Below the pieces are notes generated by a model. The model was not told where the DNA came from, did not search any database, and saw nothing but the letters and a program-made list of their open reading frames with translations. A DNA stretch of 64,000 nucleotides from JAKRSE01 sp943369295 (GTDB lineage Bacteria; Armatimonadota; Fimbriimonadia; Fimbriimonadales; Fimbriimonadaceae). A program made the translations under genes and the position numbers. Where the stretch lies: NCBI GenBank assembly GCA_943369295.1, contig CALRMU020000002.1, forward strand, positions 248,001-312,000, read 5' to 3'. Each line of letters starts with the position of its first letter. Within the stretch, counting starts at the first letter, position 1. Positions 34,828 through 43,719 of this stretch are shown in pieces.

Positions 34828-35558
34828 GCCAAGACCGAGGGCAGCAGACTGAATACCAGCCTTCTCTGAAAGGAATCGAATTCGTCGTCGGGATGGCAGC
34901 CTTCATCGTGTGCGGCAGATGCTGATGCAAGGGCGTCGCAGGCGTTACTAATGTTGCCTGTCCGAAGAAATGAGGCAGTTGAGGCAACTGCGTCGGCCAA
35001 GGGTTCGGCTCGGCAGGCATCGCAGTCCTCTATCTGCTGGCCGTGGCGAAGGGCTGGTTTTGGACTGCAGGCTGCTCTCCAATCGATTTCGTGGTCAGGG
35101 TCTTTAAGCCTCTTCCAGAGTTCAGTCGTTGTCTCCTCCAACTCATTTCCATCGCAGATCTCCTTCCAAGCCGGGACGACGACTTCAAGCGCCATGAGGC
35201 AGAGGTAAGCGATTTGACGAAAAGCTGGGCTTCCGGGCTTTGGCTCTCCAAAGGATTTGATCAGGTCATCTAGCGAAGATTCATCATCGTCAGAGTTGAC
35301 GTAGGCGTATGCTGCCTGACGAACGTTCTCCGGCCACTTGGTTGGAATCTCGGAGAGGCTGACATGGTGCTTCTTCACCAGATCCCTGAACATCTGCCCT
35401 GCCACAGCGTGGGGCTGACCCTCAGGCGTGACACAGGAGCTTGTGCTGCCCCTGAAATTGACCACCATCTGTCCGAAGAGGAAATAGTAGCTGCCCTCGT
35501 GCCGCTCGCCTTCGATCTCCAGAGTTATCTGTTGACTTTCCGGAAGTTTGAATTCCAC
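34812..35558 (-). CDS. Hypothetical cytoplasmic protein
   Basis: 248 residues, soluble. The N-terminal 60 residues are beta-rich (QQITLEIEGERHEGSYYFLF), the remainder helical, with CDACRAEPLADAVAS. Several Cys and His residues are scattered without a clear metal-site pattern. No family recognised. It is downstream of the next minus-strand gene with a gap of 38 bases, so the two may be an operon. Confidence 0.55.
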   Translation of the reverse strand: MEFKLPESQQITLEIEGERHEGSYYFLFGQMVVNFRGSTSSCVTPEGQPHAVAGQMFRDLVKKHHVSLSEIPTKWPENVRQAAYAYVNSDDDESSLDDLIKSFGEPKPGSPAFRQIAYLCLMALEVVVPAWKEICDGNELEETTTELWKRLKDPDHEIDWRAACSPKPALRHGQQIEDCDACRAEPLADAVASTASFLRTGNISNACDALASASAAHDEGCHPDDEFDSFQRRLVFSLLPSVLAHGKR

Positions 35559-35596
35559 CGACTTATCTCCTTACTGCATTTCTCATCAAGCCAGCC

Positions 35597-36214
35597 TCAA
35601 TTTGTCGACTCCAAGGAAGAGAGCAGTTCAGAAACCATCTCTCCCAGGCCTTCGCCTTCGTGACGGTACTTTTCCAGCAGGGCTGCGTTCGAAACCAAAG
35701 TTTGACGGATTGTGAGAAGAGTCTCAACCTCCAACTGTCTCTCCTCCGAAAAGTCGCGGCCCACCTTCTCCATTTGTACTCTTGCTCCTTCTTCGCCAAG
35801 GGACGAGACCCTGTGCTGCACCCATCCCTTGCCTGTACAAATAGCCACGATGACACTAACGGCAAGTCTGTCTGGCGAAGTGACCAGGTTCACATCTTGC
35901 GAAGTTCTGACGATTTGAAAGAGGAAGGGAAGAATTGCAGCCGATGCAGGATAGACAGTCCCTTGGTGCCAAACCGTTTCGTGGAGGTCAACGCAGGCTT
36001 CTGGGCCAGTTTCTGGCTTGAGCAGTGCCAAGAGCATTGATGGAACATCCTGGGCCGAGCCGTGGGCGTGCCACAAGGAATCCCAATCGACCGTCTCCAA
36101 GCCTTGGATCACGTAGGGAATTATACGGAAGTCCAGAGTGGACGCTCTACAGAGCAGTTCAGAAATTTTGAACCCTTCTTCGTGCTTCAGTCCCCCGCGA
36201 CCGGCTAAACGCAT
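35597..36214 (-). CDS. HEAT-like helical hypothetical protein
   Basis: 205 residues. WDSLWHAHGSAQDVPSMLLA and HQGTVYPASAAILPFLFQIV match a widespread family of helical-repeat proteins of unknown function. They are often found near toxin or immunity genes and are sometimes annotated as HEAT repeat proteins. No signal peptide. A function as an immunity or scaffold protein cannot be shown here. Confidence 0.6.
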   Translation of the reverse strand: MRLAGRGGLKHEEGFKISELLCRASTLDFRIIPYVIQGLETVDWDSLWHAHGSAQDVPSMLLALLKPETGPEACVDLHETVWHQGTVYPASAAILPFLFQIVRTSQDVNLVTSPDRLAVSVIVAICTGKGWVQHRVSSLGEEGARVQMEKVGRDFSEERQLEVETLLTIRQTLVSNAALLEKYRHEGEGLGEMVSELLSSLESTN

Positions 36215-36296
36215 CTTTGCTGATTGAGGAGCAGATTTTCGCTGCAGATTGTTTCAATCTGCCAGAAAGGGTGGCGTTTCCTGTCATAAGGGCTTT

Positions 36297-37490
36297 GTGA
36301 TTAAGTGCCTTAGTGCCATCGTTCTGCCATTAACCTTGGTCGGCATTTCACTTTTCGTGACCAGTTCATCAAAGGACCCTATGCCTGACTCTCAAACCGA
36401 TACAACCGCGGGTCAATCAGTCATCCCGCTCAGAGACTCCTTCAAGGGCAAGTTTCGCATCGGGGCAGCCGTAAGCACTGCGCTTCTTAGGGGTGAGGAG
36501 GCAGAAGCTGAGAAGCTTTTGCGGCTGCACTTTGATTCGGTCACTGCCGAAAATGCCATGAAGCCCGACGCGATTCAACCGCAGGAAGGGCAGTTCACCT
36601 TTGCTGATGCCGACCGCCTGGTGGAAATCGCAAAGGAATCTGGGGCAGAGGTGGTTGGCCACACTTTGGTCTGGCATTCTCAGACGCCGCGTTGGTTTTT
36701 TGCCGGCAAAGAGGGCCAGCCGATCACTCGAGAGTTGGCTTTGGAGCGAATGAGAACCCACATCAAGACTGTGGTGAGCAGATACAAGGGCCGGATTAAA
36801 GAGTGGGATGTTGTCAATGAAGCTATCAATGATGGCCCCGGCACCTTGAGGCAAACCCCCTGGCTGGCGGCCATCGGTGAAGACTACATTGCGGAGGCTT
36901 TCAGGGCTGCCCATGAGGCTGACCCTGAGGCGATTTTGGTCTACAACGATTACAACATTGAGCTTGACTACAAGAGACCGAAGGCCGTTGAGCTGCTAAA
37001 GAAGCTGCTCGATCAAAAGGTGCCGATCCATGCAGTCGGAATTCAATCTCATTGGAGGGTGCAGAACCCGCCCTTGGCCGAAACAGAAAAAGCGATCAAA
37101 GAGTTTTCTGCCCTTGGCTTGAAGGTGATGATCACCGAGTTCGATATGGGAGTCCTCCCCACCCAATATCAAGGAGCCGATCTTTCTCAGGCACAGAGCC
37201 TGACTCCTGAACAACTGGCTGTCCTCAACCCCTACACCCAGGGCCTGCCTGAAGAAGCTGCTCGTAATCATGCAGAGAAGGTTCGTCAGTCTTTTGAGCT
37301 TTTTATGAAGTACAAAAATGTTATTGGTCGAGTCACTCTGTGGGGCATCCACGATGGACATTCGTGGCTCAACAACTTCCCAATCCGGGGCCGCACCGAT
37401 TACCCTCTGCTCTTCGATAGATCTCTAAAGCCGAAGCCAGCCTTCTTTGCAGTCCAGCAGGCGGCGCAGTCTGGAGGAAAAAGCGAATAG
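36297..37490 (+). CDS. Endo-1,4-beta-xylanase, glycoside hydrolase family 10
   Basis: Start at GTG 36297 (AAGGG just upstream), giving a signal/anchor MIKCLSAIVLPLTLVGISLF; a TTG 16 codons earlier is also in frame. About 397 residues with a complete GH10 barrel: FDSVTAENAMKPDAIQPQEG, GHTLVWHSQTPRWFF, the acid/base glutamate in EWDVVNEAIND (E175) and the nucleophile in VMITEFDMGVLP (E281), then RVTLWGIHDGHSWLNNFP. It hydrolyses internal beta-1,4 links of xylan outside the cytoplasm. It stands alone, with no polysaccharide-utilisation partners adjacent. Confidence 0.93.
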   Translation: MIKCLSAIVLPLTLVGISLFVTSSSKDPMPDSQTDTTAGQSVIPLRDSFKGKFRIGAAVSTALLRGEEAEAEKLLRLHFDSVTAENAMKPDAIQPQEGQFTFADADRLVEIAKESGAEVVGHTLVWHSQTPRWFFAGKEGQPITRELALERMRTHIKTVVSRYKGRIKEWDVVNEAINDGPGTLRQTPWLAAIGEDYIAEAFRAAHEADPEAILVYNDYNIELDYKRPKAVELLKKLLDQKVPIHAVGIQSHWRVQNPPLAETEKAIKEFSALGLKVMITEFDMGVLPTQYQGADLSQAQSLTPEQLAVLNPYTQGLPEEAARNHAEKVRQSFELFMKYKNVIGRVTLWGIHDGHSWLNNFPIRGRTDYPLLFDRSLKPKPAFFAVQQAAQSGGKSE

Positions 37491-37515
37491 GTAAGTGATA
37501 TTCTAAGTTTTAACC

Positions 37516-38040
37516 ATGTGGGGGTGGTTAAAAAGAAGAAAGAAGCAGTCGTGGGTCTGCGGTGTCTGCGGCCAGTCCCATGATGAGTTGCCGACTGACT
37601 TTGGCTGGCTTCTGCCAGATGAGATTTGGGCTCTGGGCGAAGAGGTTCGGCAGGAAAAACTGGATTGGGCGACAGATGTCTGCTTTCACGAGGACCGGTG
37701 GTTTATTAGGGGAGTTTTAGAAGTCCCCTTTGATTTTCAGTCCGGGCGGTGGGGGTGGGGAGTCTGGGCCGAGGTAGAGCATTCGGTTGTGCAGAAGCTC
37801 TGGTCTCTTGGTGATTCTGATGGATCTGATGAGCCTCGAGAGTTAGGCGTGCTGGCCTGCACTATTCCACTCTTTCCAGACTCCATGGGGCTGCCTCTAG
37901 AGGTCCAGTTTGGTCCGGGGGATAAGCGTCCCCTCTTCTATCTTCCTGCTGACTCCCAGCATCAATTGGCCATGGAGCAGAGGCGAGGTTTGGATGAAGC
38001 AGGCTATCACCGCGTGCTTGAGGCTGTCTCTGGCCATTAG
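37516..38040 (+). CDS. DUF2199 family protein
   Basis: 174 residues opening with a CxxC element (WVCGVCGQSHDELPTDFGW), followed by CFHEDRWFIRGVLEVPF and WGWGVWAEVEH, all characteristic of DUF2199. The two N-terminal cysteines probably belong to a small zinc-binding knuckle. Function of the family is unknown. A TATTCT box lies 11 bases before the ATG. Confidence 0.82.
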   Translation: MWGWLKRRKKQSWVCGVCGQSHDELPTDFGWLLPDEIWALGEEVRQEKLDWATDVCFHEDRWFIRGVLEVPFDFQSGRWGWGVWAEVEHSVVQKLWSLGDSDGSDEPRELGVLACTIPLFPDSMGLPLEVQFGPGDKRPLFYLPADSQHQLAMEQRRGLDEAGYHRVLEAVSGH

Positions 38041-38155
38041 GAAGGTGAAGGCTGCTCCCTACTTTAGATTGACGAGCTAGCATCACCTGCGTGAGATGAC
38101 CTTTTGGGCGCCTTTGCAAAGTTGCAATTCCCGGTGAGAACTGCCATGATGCGGC

Positions 38156-40348
38156 ATGCGCAGCCGGTTCATTCTTCTCTTCATTGCGTTAATCGGCGCC
38201 ACACTTTCGCAGGCTCAAGAGGCTCCTGGCTTCGGCCATTCTCACCTGGGAACAGCGTTCGATTCAGGGCTGCGTTCCAAACCTTGGAAGTTCAAGGGCC
38301 TCGGAGATGCGCCTTTCCCGATCAGCACAAAGAATGCCGATCTGCAGTCTTGGTACAACCAGGGCAATGCTCTTCTGCACAGTTTCTGGTTTGAAGAAGC
38401 AGAACGGTCCTTTCGATGGTGTCTGAAAGCTGAGCCAGGAAATCCTATGATCTACTTCGCCCTGGCGCGATGTGGACTTAACTGGTTTTCAATTGGAGGT
38501 TCGTCTTATCCTGAACTAAACCGCTTTCATGAGTTTCTGAAACAGGCTGAAGCGCGCAAATACAAAGCCACCGAGAGGGAGCGACTCTACATTGAAGCCT
38601 GGACAGCAGCCTATTCTAAGTCGGGTGATGAGGCCAGGAAGGAGATGATCAGTCGAATGCAGGCTATAAGCCTTCGCTTTCCCGACGATCTTGAAGCTAA
38701 AGTTCAGCTTGCTTTCTATAACATTGGCCAAGCGAGTGCTTTTGACAACGAACTTCTAATTCAGAAAATTCTAGCAGTGAGTCCGATGCATCCGGGTGCT
38801 CACCACGCCAGAATTCACAACTGGGACGATGTTGATGGAGTCCAGGCGATTGCAAGCTGTGAGCTTTACGGCAAGGCCGCCCCAGGGGTGGGCCATGCCC
38901 TTCATATGCCTGGTCACATCTACGCGGGAGTCGGCATGTGGCATGAAGCTGCCATTGCCATGGATAGCGCCACCAGGGTCGAACTCCGACACATGACCGA
39001 GCGGTTTGCTTTCCCTTTTGAAAACTGGAACTTCCCCCACAATCGCGACTATCTTTGCTACATCCAAGAACAGCTGGGCCGCTTTCAGGCCAGCATTCAA
39101 GGGAGTCGGGACATCTTTATCTCACCCAAGGATCCAGCGACGACTCTTTCTCAGTATCCTGCCATGATCCCCTTTTCTCGGGCATTGCTGAAGTTCGAAA
39201 AGTGGGAGCTGATTCTGGATGAAAAGACTTGGCCCACCGACCTTTCTGCCGATGACCAGGCCTTTAAGAGTGTAAGCCAAGTGATTGCTTTAGCTGAACT
39301 GGGTCGCGTTGAAGAGGCTAAAGAGGCCCTCAAAAAATCGAGTGCGGCCAATGAGGCAGCAATCTCAGAAGCGATTGCGAGAATGCCAGATCAATCAGCC
39401 CAGATTCGAAAGGACTTTGAAGAGAACGAGCCCACTGTTTTCAGGGTCAGCAAGGCCAAGGTAATGATGGCCGAAGGGAAGCGAGCTGAAGCACTAAGCC
39501 TTCTGTTGGAAATTGCAGAGAAAGAAAGGGTGGCTCGTGAAGAAAAGCGACACGCCAACGACCCCCCTTATGATCCTTGGCCCGCCATGAGATTGGTGGG
39601 CGACGCTTACCTTGCTGGGGGCGAGTTTGGCCTTGCGATTAGTGCCTATGAGCGCACATTAACGCAGGTGAAGAACGACGCTTGGGCTTTAGCTGGACTA
39701 GCTAAGGCTCACGCCGCAAAAGGTGAAAGAGAGGCCGCTGCCCGCTATAGCGAAAGATTTTTTGCTGTGTGGAAGGGCGCAGATCCTAACTTGAAGCTTG
39801 TTAATGAGGTTCGCGCACTGAACCTTTCTACAATCCCGAGAGCGGAGACAGTGAAGCCAGAGCGAGACTACATTCCTTCAAGCCTGGACCGCTTAGGGCC
39901 GAGCAACTGGAGACCATTTAATGCTCCAGCATTGAACGGTTTGGATGTAAATGGCCAGCGAATCAGCTTGGCTCAGTTTAAAGGCAAAAATGTCCTTCTC
40001 GTCTTTTATCTTTCCGACCAGTGTCTGCACTGCATGGATCAGCTGAGAGCGATCAATAAGCGGATTAAAGAGTTTGGAGATATGAACACAGTTGTGCTTG
40101 CAGTGAGCGCTGCCACCCCTGCTGCGAATAAAGCCTCTTTAAAGCTAGCTGAATTCAGCGCGACATTGATTTCGGATGTGAATCACGCCAATGCACGCCG
40201 CTTTGCCAGCTTTGATGACTTTGAGGACATGGAACTGCACTCGACAATTCTTATCGATGCGCAAGGAAAGGTTCGATGGAAGAGAACCGGCGGCGAGCCT
40301 TTCGACGATGTTGATTACCTGCTGAAAGAGATCAATCGCTGGAAATAA
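38156..40348 (+). CDS. Secreted TPR protein with C-terminal thioredoxin-like (peroxiredoxin/TlpA type) domain
   Basis: 730 residues. Signal peptide MRSRFILLFIALIGATLSQA. Residues about 60-560 are TPR-like (SWYNQGNALLHSFWFEEAER, AHHARIHNW, DAWALAGLAKAHAAKGEREA). The last 150 residues are an AhpC/TSA-TlpA fold with FKGKNVLLVFYLSDQCLHCM: the CLHC pair is the redox site. It continues STILIDAQGKVRWKRTGGEP. It would act as an extracytoplasmic thiol-disulfide protein attached to a protein-binding scaffold. No partner oxidase is nearby. Confidence 0.82.
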   Translation: MRSRFILLFIALIGATLSQAQEAPGFGHSHLGTAFDSGLRSKPWKFKGLGDAPFPISTKNADLQSWYNQGNALLHSFWFEEAERSFRWCLKAEPGNPMIYFALARCGLNWFSIGGSSYPELNRFHEFLKQAEARKYKATERERLYIEAWTAAYSKSGDEARKEMISRMQAISLRFPDDLEAKVQLAFYNIGQASAFDNELLIQKILAVSPMHPGAHHARIHNWDDVDGVQAIASCELYGKAAPGVGHALHMPGHIYAGVGMWHEAAIAMDSATRVELRHMTERFAFPFENWNFPHNRDYLCYIQEQLGRFQASIQGSRDIFISPKDPATTLSQYPAMIPFSRALLKFEKWELILDEKTWPTDLSADDQAFKSVSQVIALAELGRVEEAKEALKKSSAANEAAISEAIARMPDQSAQIRKDFEENEPTVFRVSKAKVMMAEGKRAEALSLLLEIAEKERVAREEKRHANDPPYDPWPAMRLVGDAYLAGGEFGLAISAYERTLTQVKNDAWALAGLAKAHAAKGEREAAARYSERFFAVWKGADPNLKLVNEVRALNLSTIPRAETVKPERDYIPSSLDRLGPSNWRPFNAPALNGLDVNGQRISLAQFKGKNVLLVFYLSDQCLHCMDQLRAINKRIKEFGDMNTVVLAVSAATPAANKASLKLAEFSATLISDVNHANARRFASFDDFEDMELHSTILIDAQGKVRWKRTGGEPFDDVDYLLKEINRWK

Positions 40349-40365
40349 TCAAACGAATGAGGTGT

Positions 40366-40417
40366 AAAGATGGTGCCGGGCATTGCCTGACTTAGAGACA
40401 TTCCCGGCACCATCTTT
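40366..40417 (+). terminator. Rho-independent terminator after the TPR-thioredoxin gene
   Basis: 15-bp stem AAAGATGGTGCCGGG / CCCGGCACCATCTTT with a 22-base loop, followed by TTGG. The A-rich 5' side may also serve the convergent ankyrin gene. Confidence 0.8.
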
Positions 40418-40498
40418 TGGGCTCGAAAACAGACTTTGATTTGACAGTCAGTATTGGAAGCCAAAGCTGATTTCGAATGAAAACTGCTGAATCAGTGA

Positions 40499-41716
40499 TC
40501 AGATGGGTTTTCCTTCCAAAATTCTCTTCATCTGCTCTCTATCTACAGGATGAGGCAGAGTGGTTGCAAAGTAGAAGGCATCCTGACCCAGGGCATTCTT
40601 GGCTCGAGGTTTGATGCCTTTCTTCATCATCAGTCGTACTGCTGCACTCTTGTTCATGCAGACAGCCCTTTGCAGCAGATTGTCCTTGCTCTTGCCAATC
40701 TTGATGGCCAAGTTCGGCTTCATGACTGCGATTATCCTCTCCACAGTGCTGGTATCTTTGTTAAAGGCTTGCACCATCGGTGGTTCCCCGTGTCTGTTGA
40801 GAAGGTTAGGATTAGCACCGAAATCCATTAATGCTTTGATGACTGTAACCTCCCCTATGTAAGCGGCATCGTGTAAAGCAGAGTTGCCATAGGATCCTCC
40901 TATCATTGCTAGCTGTGCTTTGGTCGGCTTCAGAGCGATTACGTTTTCAGCCCAACAAGAGAAAACAGCATAAGTCAAGGGGGTGTAATCTTGGTTGTCT
41001 TTCCTAAATGCCGGACTCTTCTTCTTGATGTAATTCACCATTTCCCCCCGTGAAGCAGAGGCTATATGAAGAGCAGTCAGGCGATTTGGGTAAGGACCTT
41101 CAATTTTATATCCGGCAGCTTCTAGGGCTTTTACGTTGCTCACCGCTCCGGTTAGAATCGCCATTCCCATGGGGGGCATTTTTACACTGTCTCGGACCTT
41201 GCTCAGCTCTGGATTCTTCTTAAATGCGGCAGTGATCTGAGGACCCGTCGATCTAAGCAGAAACTGCCTCATGCCATTTGCATCTGTTAAGGGAGCATTG
41301 GGCTTCATTTTTTCAGCAGATTTGAGTTTCATGTCCAGCACTCGACCCCAGGAATAGGAAGCAATGGGAAACCTAAATGTGACAACGACATTTGTCATCA
41401 TTCCTGGAGGCATGACACCATAGAAGATTCCATTTAAGGGTGAACCCAATCTGATGTCTGTTTGGATGCCATTAAACTTTTGAGTTCCAACTATGAATGT
41501 TCCTTGAAAAACTGGATTCAGCAATGTTTCTTTGGAATTGTTGAAGACATAAACCATTGCTCTCTCAGTAAGAAACTTACTGTCATATGAAACGACATGG
41601 CGGGTCATTTCGAAGCAGATCATTTTAGAGATCTCGGCTGGCTGTGCGGGCTGGGTGTTTTTGGCAGAACCCAGCGCCCCCAAAAGCAGAATGCTAGAGG
41701 CTAGAAGCGCGGACAT
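40499..41716 (-). CDS. Secreted ankyrin-repeat protein
   Basis: Start at ATG 41716 because it opens a signal peptide (MSALLASSILLLGALGSAKN); the frame is open 63 codons further upstream without signal-like sequence. A TATACT box ends 6 bases before this ATG. About 405 residues. The first 190 form a beta-rich domain (FQGTFIVGTQKFNGIQTDIR). From about 190 onward there are ankyrin repeats (NRLTALHIASASRGEMVNYI, GNSALHDAAYIGEVTVIKAL, DNLLQRAVCMNKSAAVRLMM). Probably a protein-interaction role in the envelope. Confidence 0.7.
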   Translation of the reverse strand: MSALLASSILLLGALGSAKNTQPAQPAEISKMICFEMTRHVVSYDSKFLTERAMVYVFNNSKETLLNPVFQGTFIVGTQKFNGIQTDIRLGSPLNGIFYGVMPPGMMTNVVVTFRFPIASYSWGRVLDMKLKSAEKMKPNAPLTDANGMRQFLLRSTGPQITAAFKKNPELSKVRDSVKMPPMGMAILTGAVSNVKALEAAGYKIEGPYPNRLTALHIASASRGEMVNYIKKKSPAFRKDNQDYTPLTYAVFSCWAENVIALKPTKAQLAMIGGSYGNSALHDAAYIGEVTVIKALMDFGANPNLLNRHGEPPMVQAFNKDTSTVERIIAVMKPNLAIKIGKSKDNLLQRAVCMNKSAAVRLMMKKGIKPRAKNALGQDAFYFATTLPHPVDREQMKRILEGKPI

Positions 41717-41925
41717 GACATGAGTATACGCTGAGTTTTTGTGATATACCGCTGTTTTTAATTGTAAAGCTCTAAACGAGCTTTTTTGGATCAGTTCTTC
41801 TATGGAGTATTCTTGATTCAGGGTCTTAGACGGCTGCGAGGGGAAGCCCTGACTGTCGGATTGTGAGAAACAGTCGGCTCGCGTAATGGCAGGAGGCAGT
41901 GCCAAGACCGCAACTAGAGGAATCG

Positions 41926-43527
41926 ATGATCCAGCATCTTGTTATTGCAGCCATGGGCTTGCCAGCACAATCGACTGAACCTAAGTTGACCGAAATGGCG
42001 GGTTATCTGATCGTCCCCCACGAGCGGGTTCAAGGCAGATTCAATGGTGGATTTTCGACTTACGTGTCGGCATGGCCCCTCCTTGAGTCTTATCCTGGCA
42101 CCGATTTTCAAAGTGGACTTTTTGGAACTTGGATGTTCCCCCAGTTTGAGGGTGAAGGTCCGAAAGACCACTACACTGATATTGAAGGTGGCTTGGGTTG
42201 GTGGCGCGACACACGATTTGCGACAGAAACTCCCAAATTCATCATGGGGGGTGTGGCACTTAACTTTAGCGAGTGGGCGAACGGCCCTGGGGCAGGCAAA
42301 GGGCGAGATTGGAACAATCCGACCGGCCTTTACGGGGTGGCCCAGCTTAGCCCTTGGGTGGTGTGGCCACCTGACGGACTAAATCTGAAGCAGGGGACTC
42401 GCGGAGAGCTGTTTGGCTACGGCTATCTCCCCTTGCCCTTGACCGATGCTAAATCGAAGACCGCTGGAAAAGACGTGCCGACTGGCAATCACTGTTGGAC
42501 GCTTTTCTTAAACACTTCAAACTTTAAGGGGCCAGTTGCTTTCTTCACGCCTTATTTTTGGTCGAAAGCGTCGGCAGAAAATCCTAAGCTGGCCGGAAAG
42601 TTTTTGGATTCTCGGCCCTCAGAGCCCAATAAAGCTGTTCAAATGGAAACGCAGCACATCCCCGCCATGGTTTCTAAGGACCGCAGCGGAGTGATGTTCG
42701 CCCGTGTTGCACCGACCCACTTTCCTAACGCTGCCTCTGGAGAAGCTCCCTTGATCCATCAGATCACAGCTTATTCAAAACCTGCGCTTTGGGATAGCGT
42801 TGATGGGTGGTTTAAGGGTGGTCCCGGTGTCCCTGGTGCAGTCAAACCTTCGGCTTCAAGCATCCACGAGTTCAAAGGGGGCGGCTACTCGACCTGGAAG
42901 ATTAAGGTTCCAGGGAAAAGCGATGCAGAGTCGCCTGAAGTGGATTGGGCATCTTACGCAAACCCCATTGCGATCGATAAACACACCTATGGAATCAGGT
43001 GGAATCGTGAGTTCTTTAGTCAGTCTAAAGATTCCTCTCTCGTCACTCTGCCCGAGTTCTATCGTCTTTCGAAAACAGCAGCAGGCAAAGATCGCTGGCA
43101 GGCGGTACGTCCGCAGGATGTCCCTGTAGAAACAGGCTTGCAGGCAGCTAAATTCCCGGCACCTAACCGACCGACTGAACCTTACGTCACTCCTGCTGAG
43201 CCTGCTTCTTCGTGGAAGCGGCCTGGCCCCGCCGCTGGACCCTTTAAGCGTGTCCTGGGGGATGGAAGCGAAATCACCTTTTATTGGTACCGCTTTGCGG
43301 ATCAGCCAGCTCTTCAGAATGCTGACCTGACAGTAAGTGAGCGGAATTCCATTCAAAAACGTGTTGAGAAGCTTCACCGTTTGTGGACAAAGGATAAGTC
43401 GTATCTTCCGGCTAACACTGTTGGAAAACTTGCGGGCATTGATCCCGCCTTGATCGTCAAACCGCCAAAGGGGCTTGAAGTGGGCTACGTGCCCATCGTC
43501 ACTCGGCAGGGATGGAGAACCCGCTAG
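41926..43527 (+). CDS. Hypothetical protein, probably exported
   Basis: I use ATG 41926, which has AGAGGA 4 bases upstream; an in-frame start at 41899 would overlap the upstream shadow. 533 residues, rich in Trp, Gly and Pro (LGWWRDTRFATETPKFIMGG, LYGVAQLSPWVVWPPDGL, FFTPYFWSKASAENPKL). This looks like an extracellular beta-sandwich protein of the kind common in Planctomycetes and Armatimonadota, but I cannot name the family. Its signal is weak (MIQHLVIAAMGLPAQ). No catalytic motif recognised. Confidence 0.6.
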   Translation: MIQHLVIAAMGLPAQSTEPKLTEMAGYLIVPHERVQGRFNGGFSTYVSAWPLLESYPGTDFQSGLFGTWMFPQFEGEGPKDHYTDIEGGLGWWRDTRFATETPKFIMGGVALNFSEWANGPGAGKGRDWNNPTGLYGVAQLSPWVVWPPDGLNLKQGTRGELFGYGYLPLPLTDAKSKTAGKDVPTGNHCWTLFLNTSNFKGPVAFFTPYFWSKASAENPKLAGKFLDSRPSEPNKAVQMETQHIPAMVSKDRSGVMFARVAPTHFPNAASGEAPLIHQITAYSKPALWDSVDGWFKGGPGVPGAVKPSASSIHEFKGGGYSTWKIKVPGKSDAESPEVDWASYANPIAIDKHTYGIRWNREFFSQSKDSSLVTLPEFYRLSKTAAGKDRWQAVRPQDVPVETGLQAAKFPAPNRPTEPYVTPAEPASSWKRPGPAAGPFKRVLGDGSEITFYWYRFADQPALQNADLTVSERNSIQKRVEKLHRLWTKDKSYLPANTVGKLAGIDPALIVKPPKGLEVGYVPIVTRQGWRTR

Positions 43528-43558
43528 AGGACTGGTAAAGATTCCTGGAGGTCTGCCA

Positions 43559-43585
43559 GACGCCGCAGGGTGAGTCTGCGGCGTC
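43559..43585 (+). terminator. GC-rich hairpin, probable terminator
   Basis: Perfect 10-bp stem GACGCCGCAG / CTGCGGCGTC with a 7-base loop, 30 bases after the stop, followed by AATTGTCATT. The T-run is poor. Confidence 0.65.
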
Positions 43586-43719
43586 AATTGTCATTATTGG
43601 TCAACGTCGGCAACTGTGCCGCGGGCAGGCAGATTAGTAAGGAAAGAAGCTTTCAATTTGTCTGAGCCTTGAGGGGACCAAGCAGAAGCGAGCCAAAAAA
43701 CAGGAGTGGCTCGTTTTGG

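Noticed and set aside
43689..43713. Hairpin CGAGCCA / TGGCTCG as terminator of the sulfatase gene
   Set aside because: On the minus strand no T-run follows the stem; the T-run is on the other side. Too weak to list.
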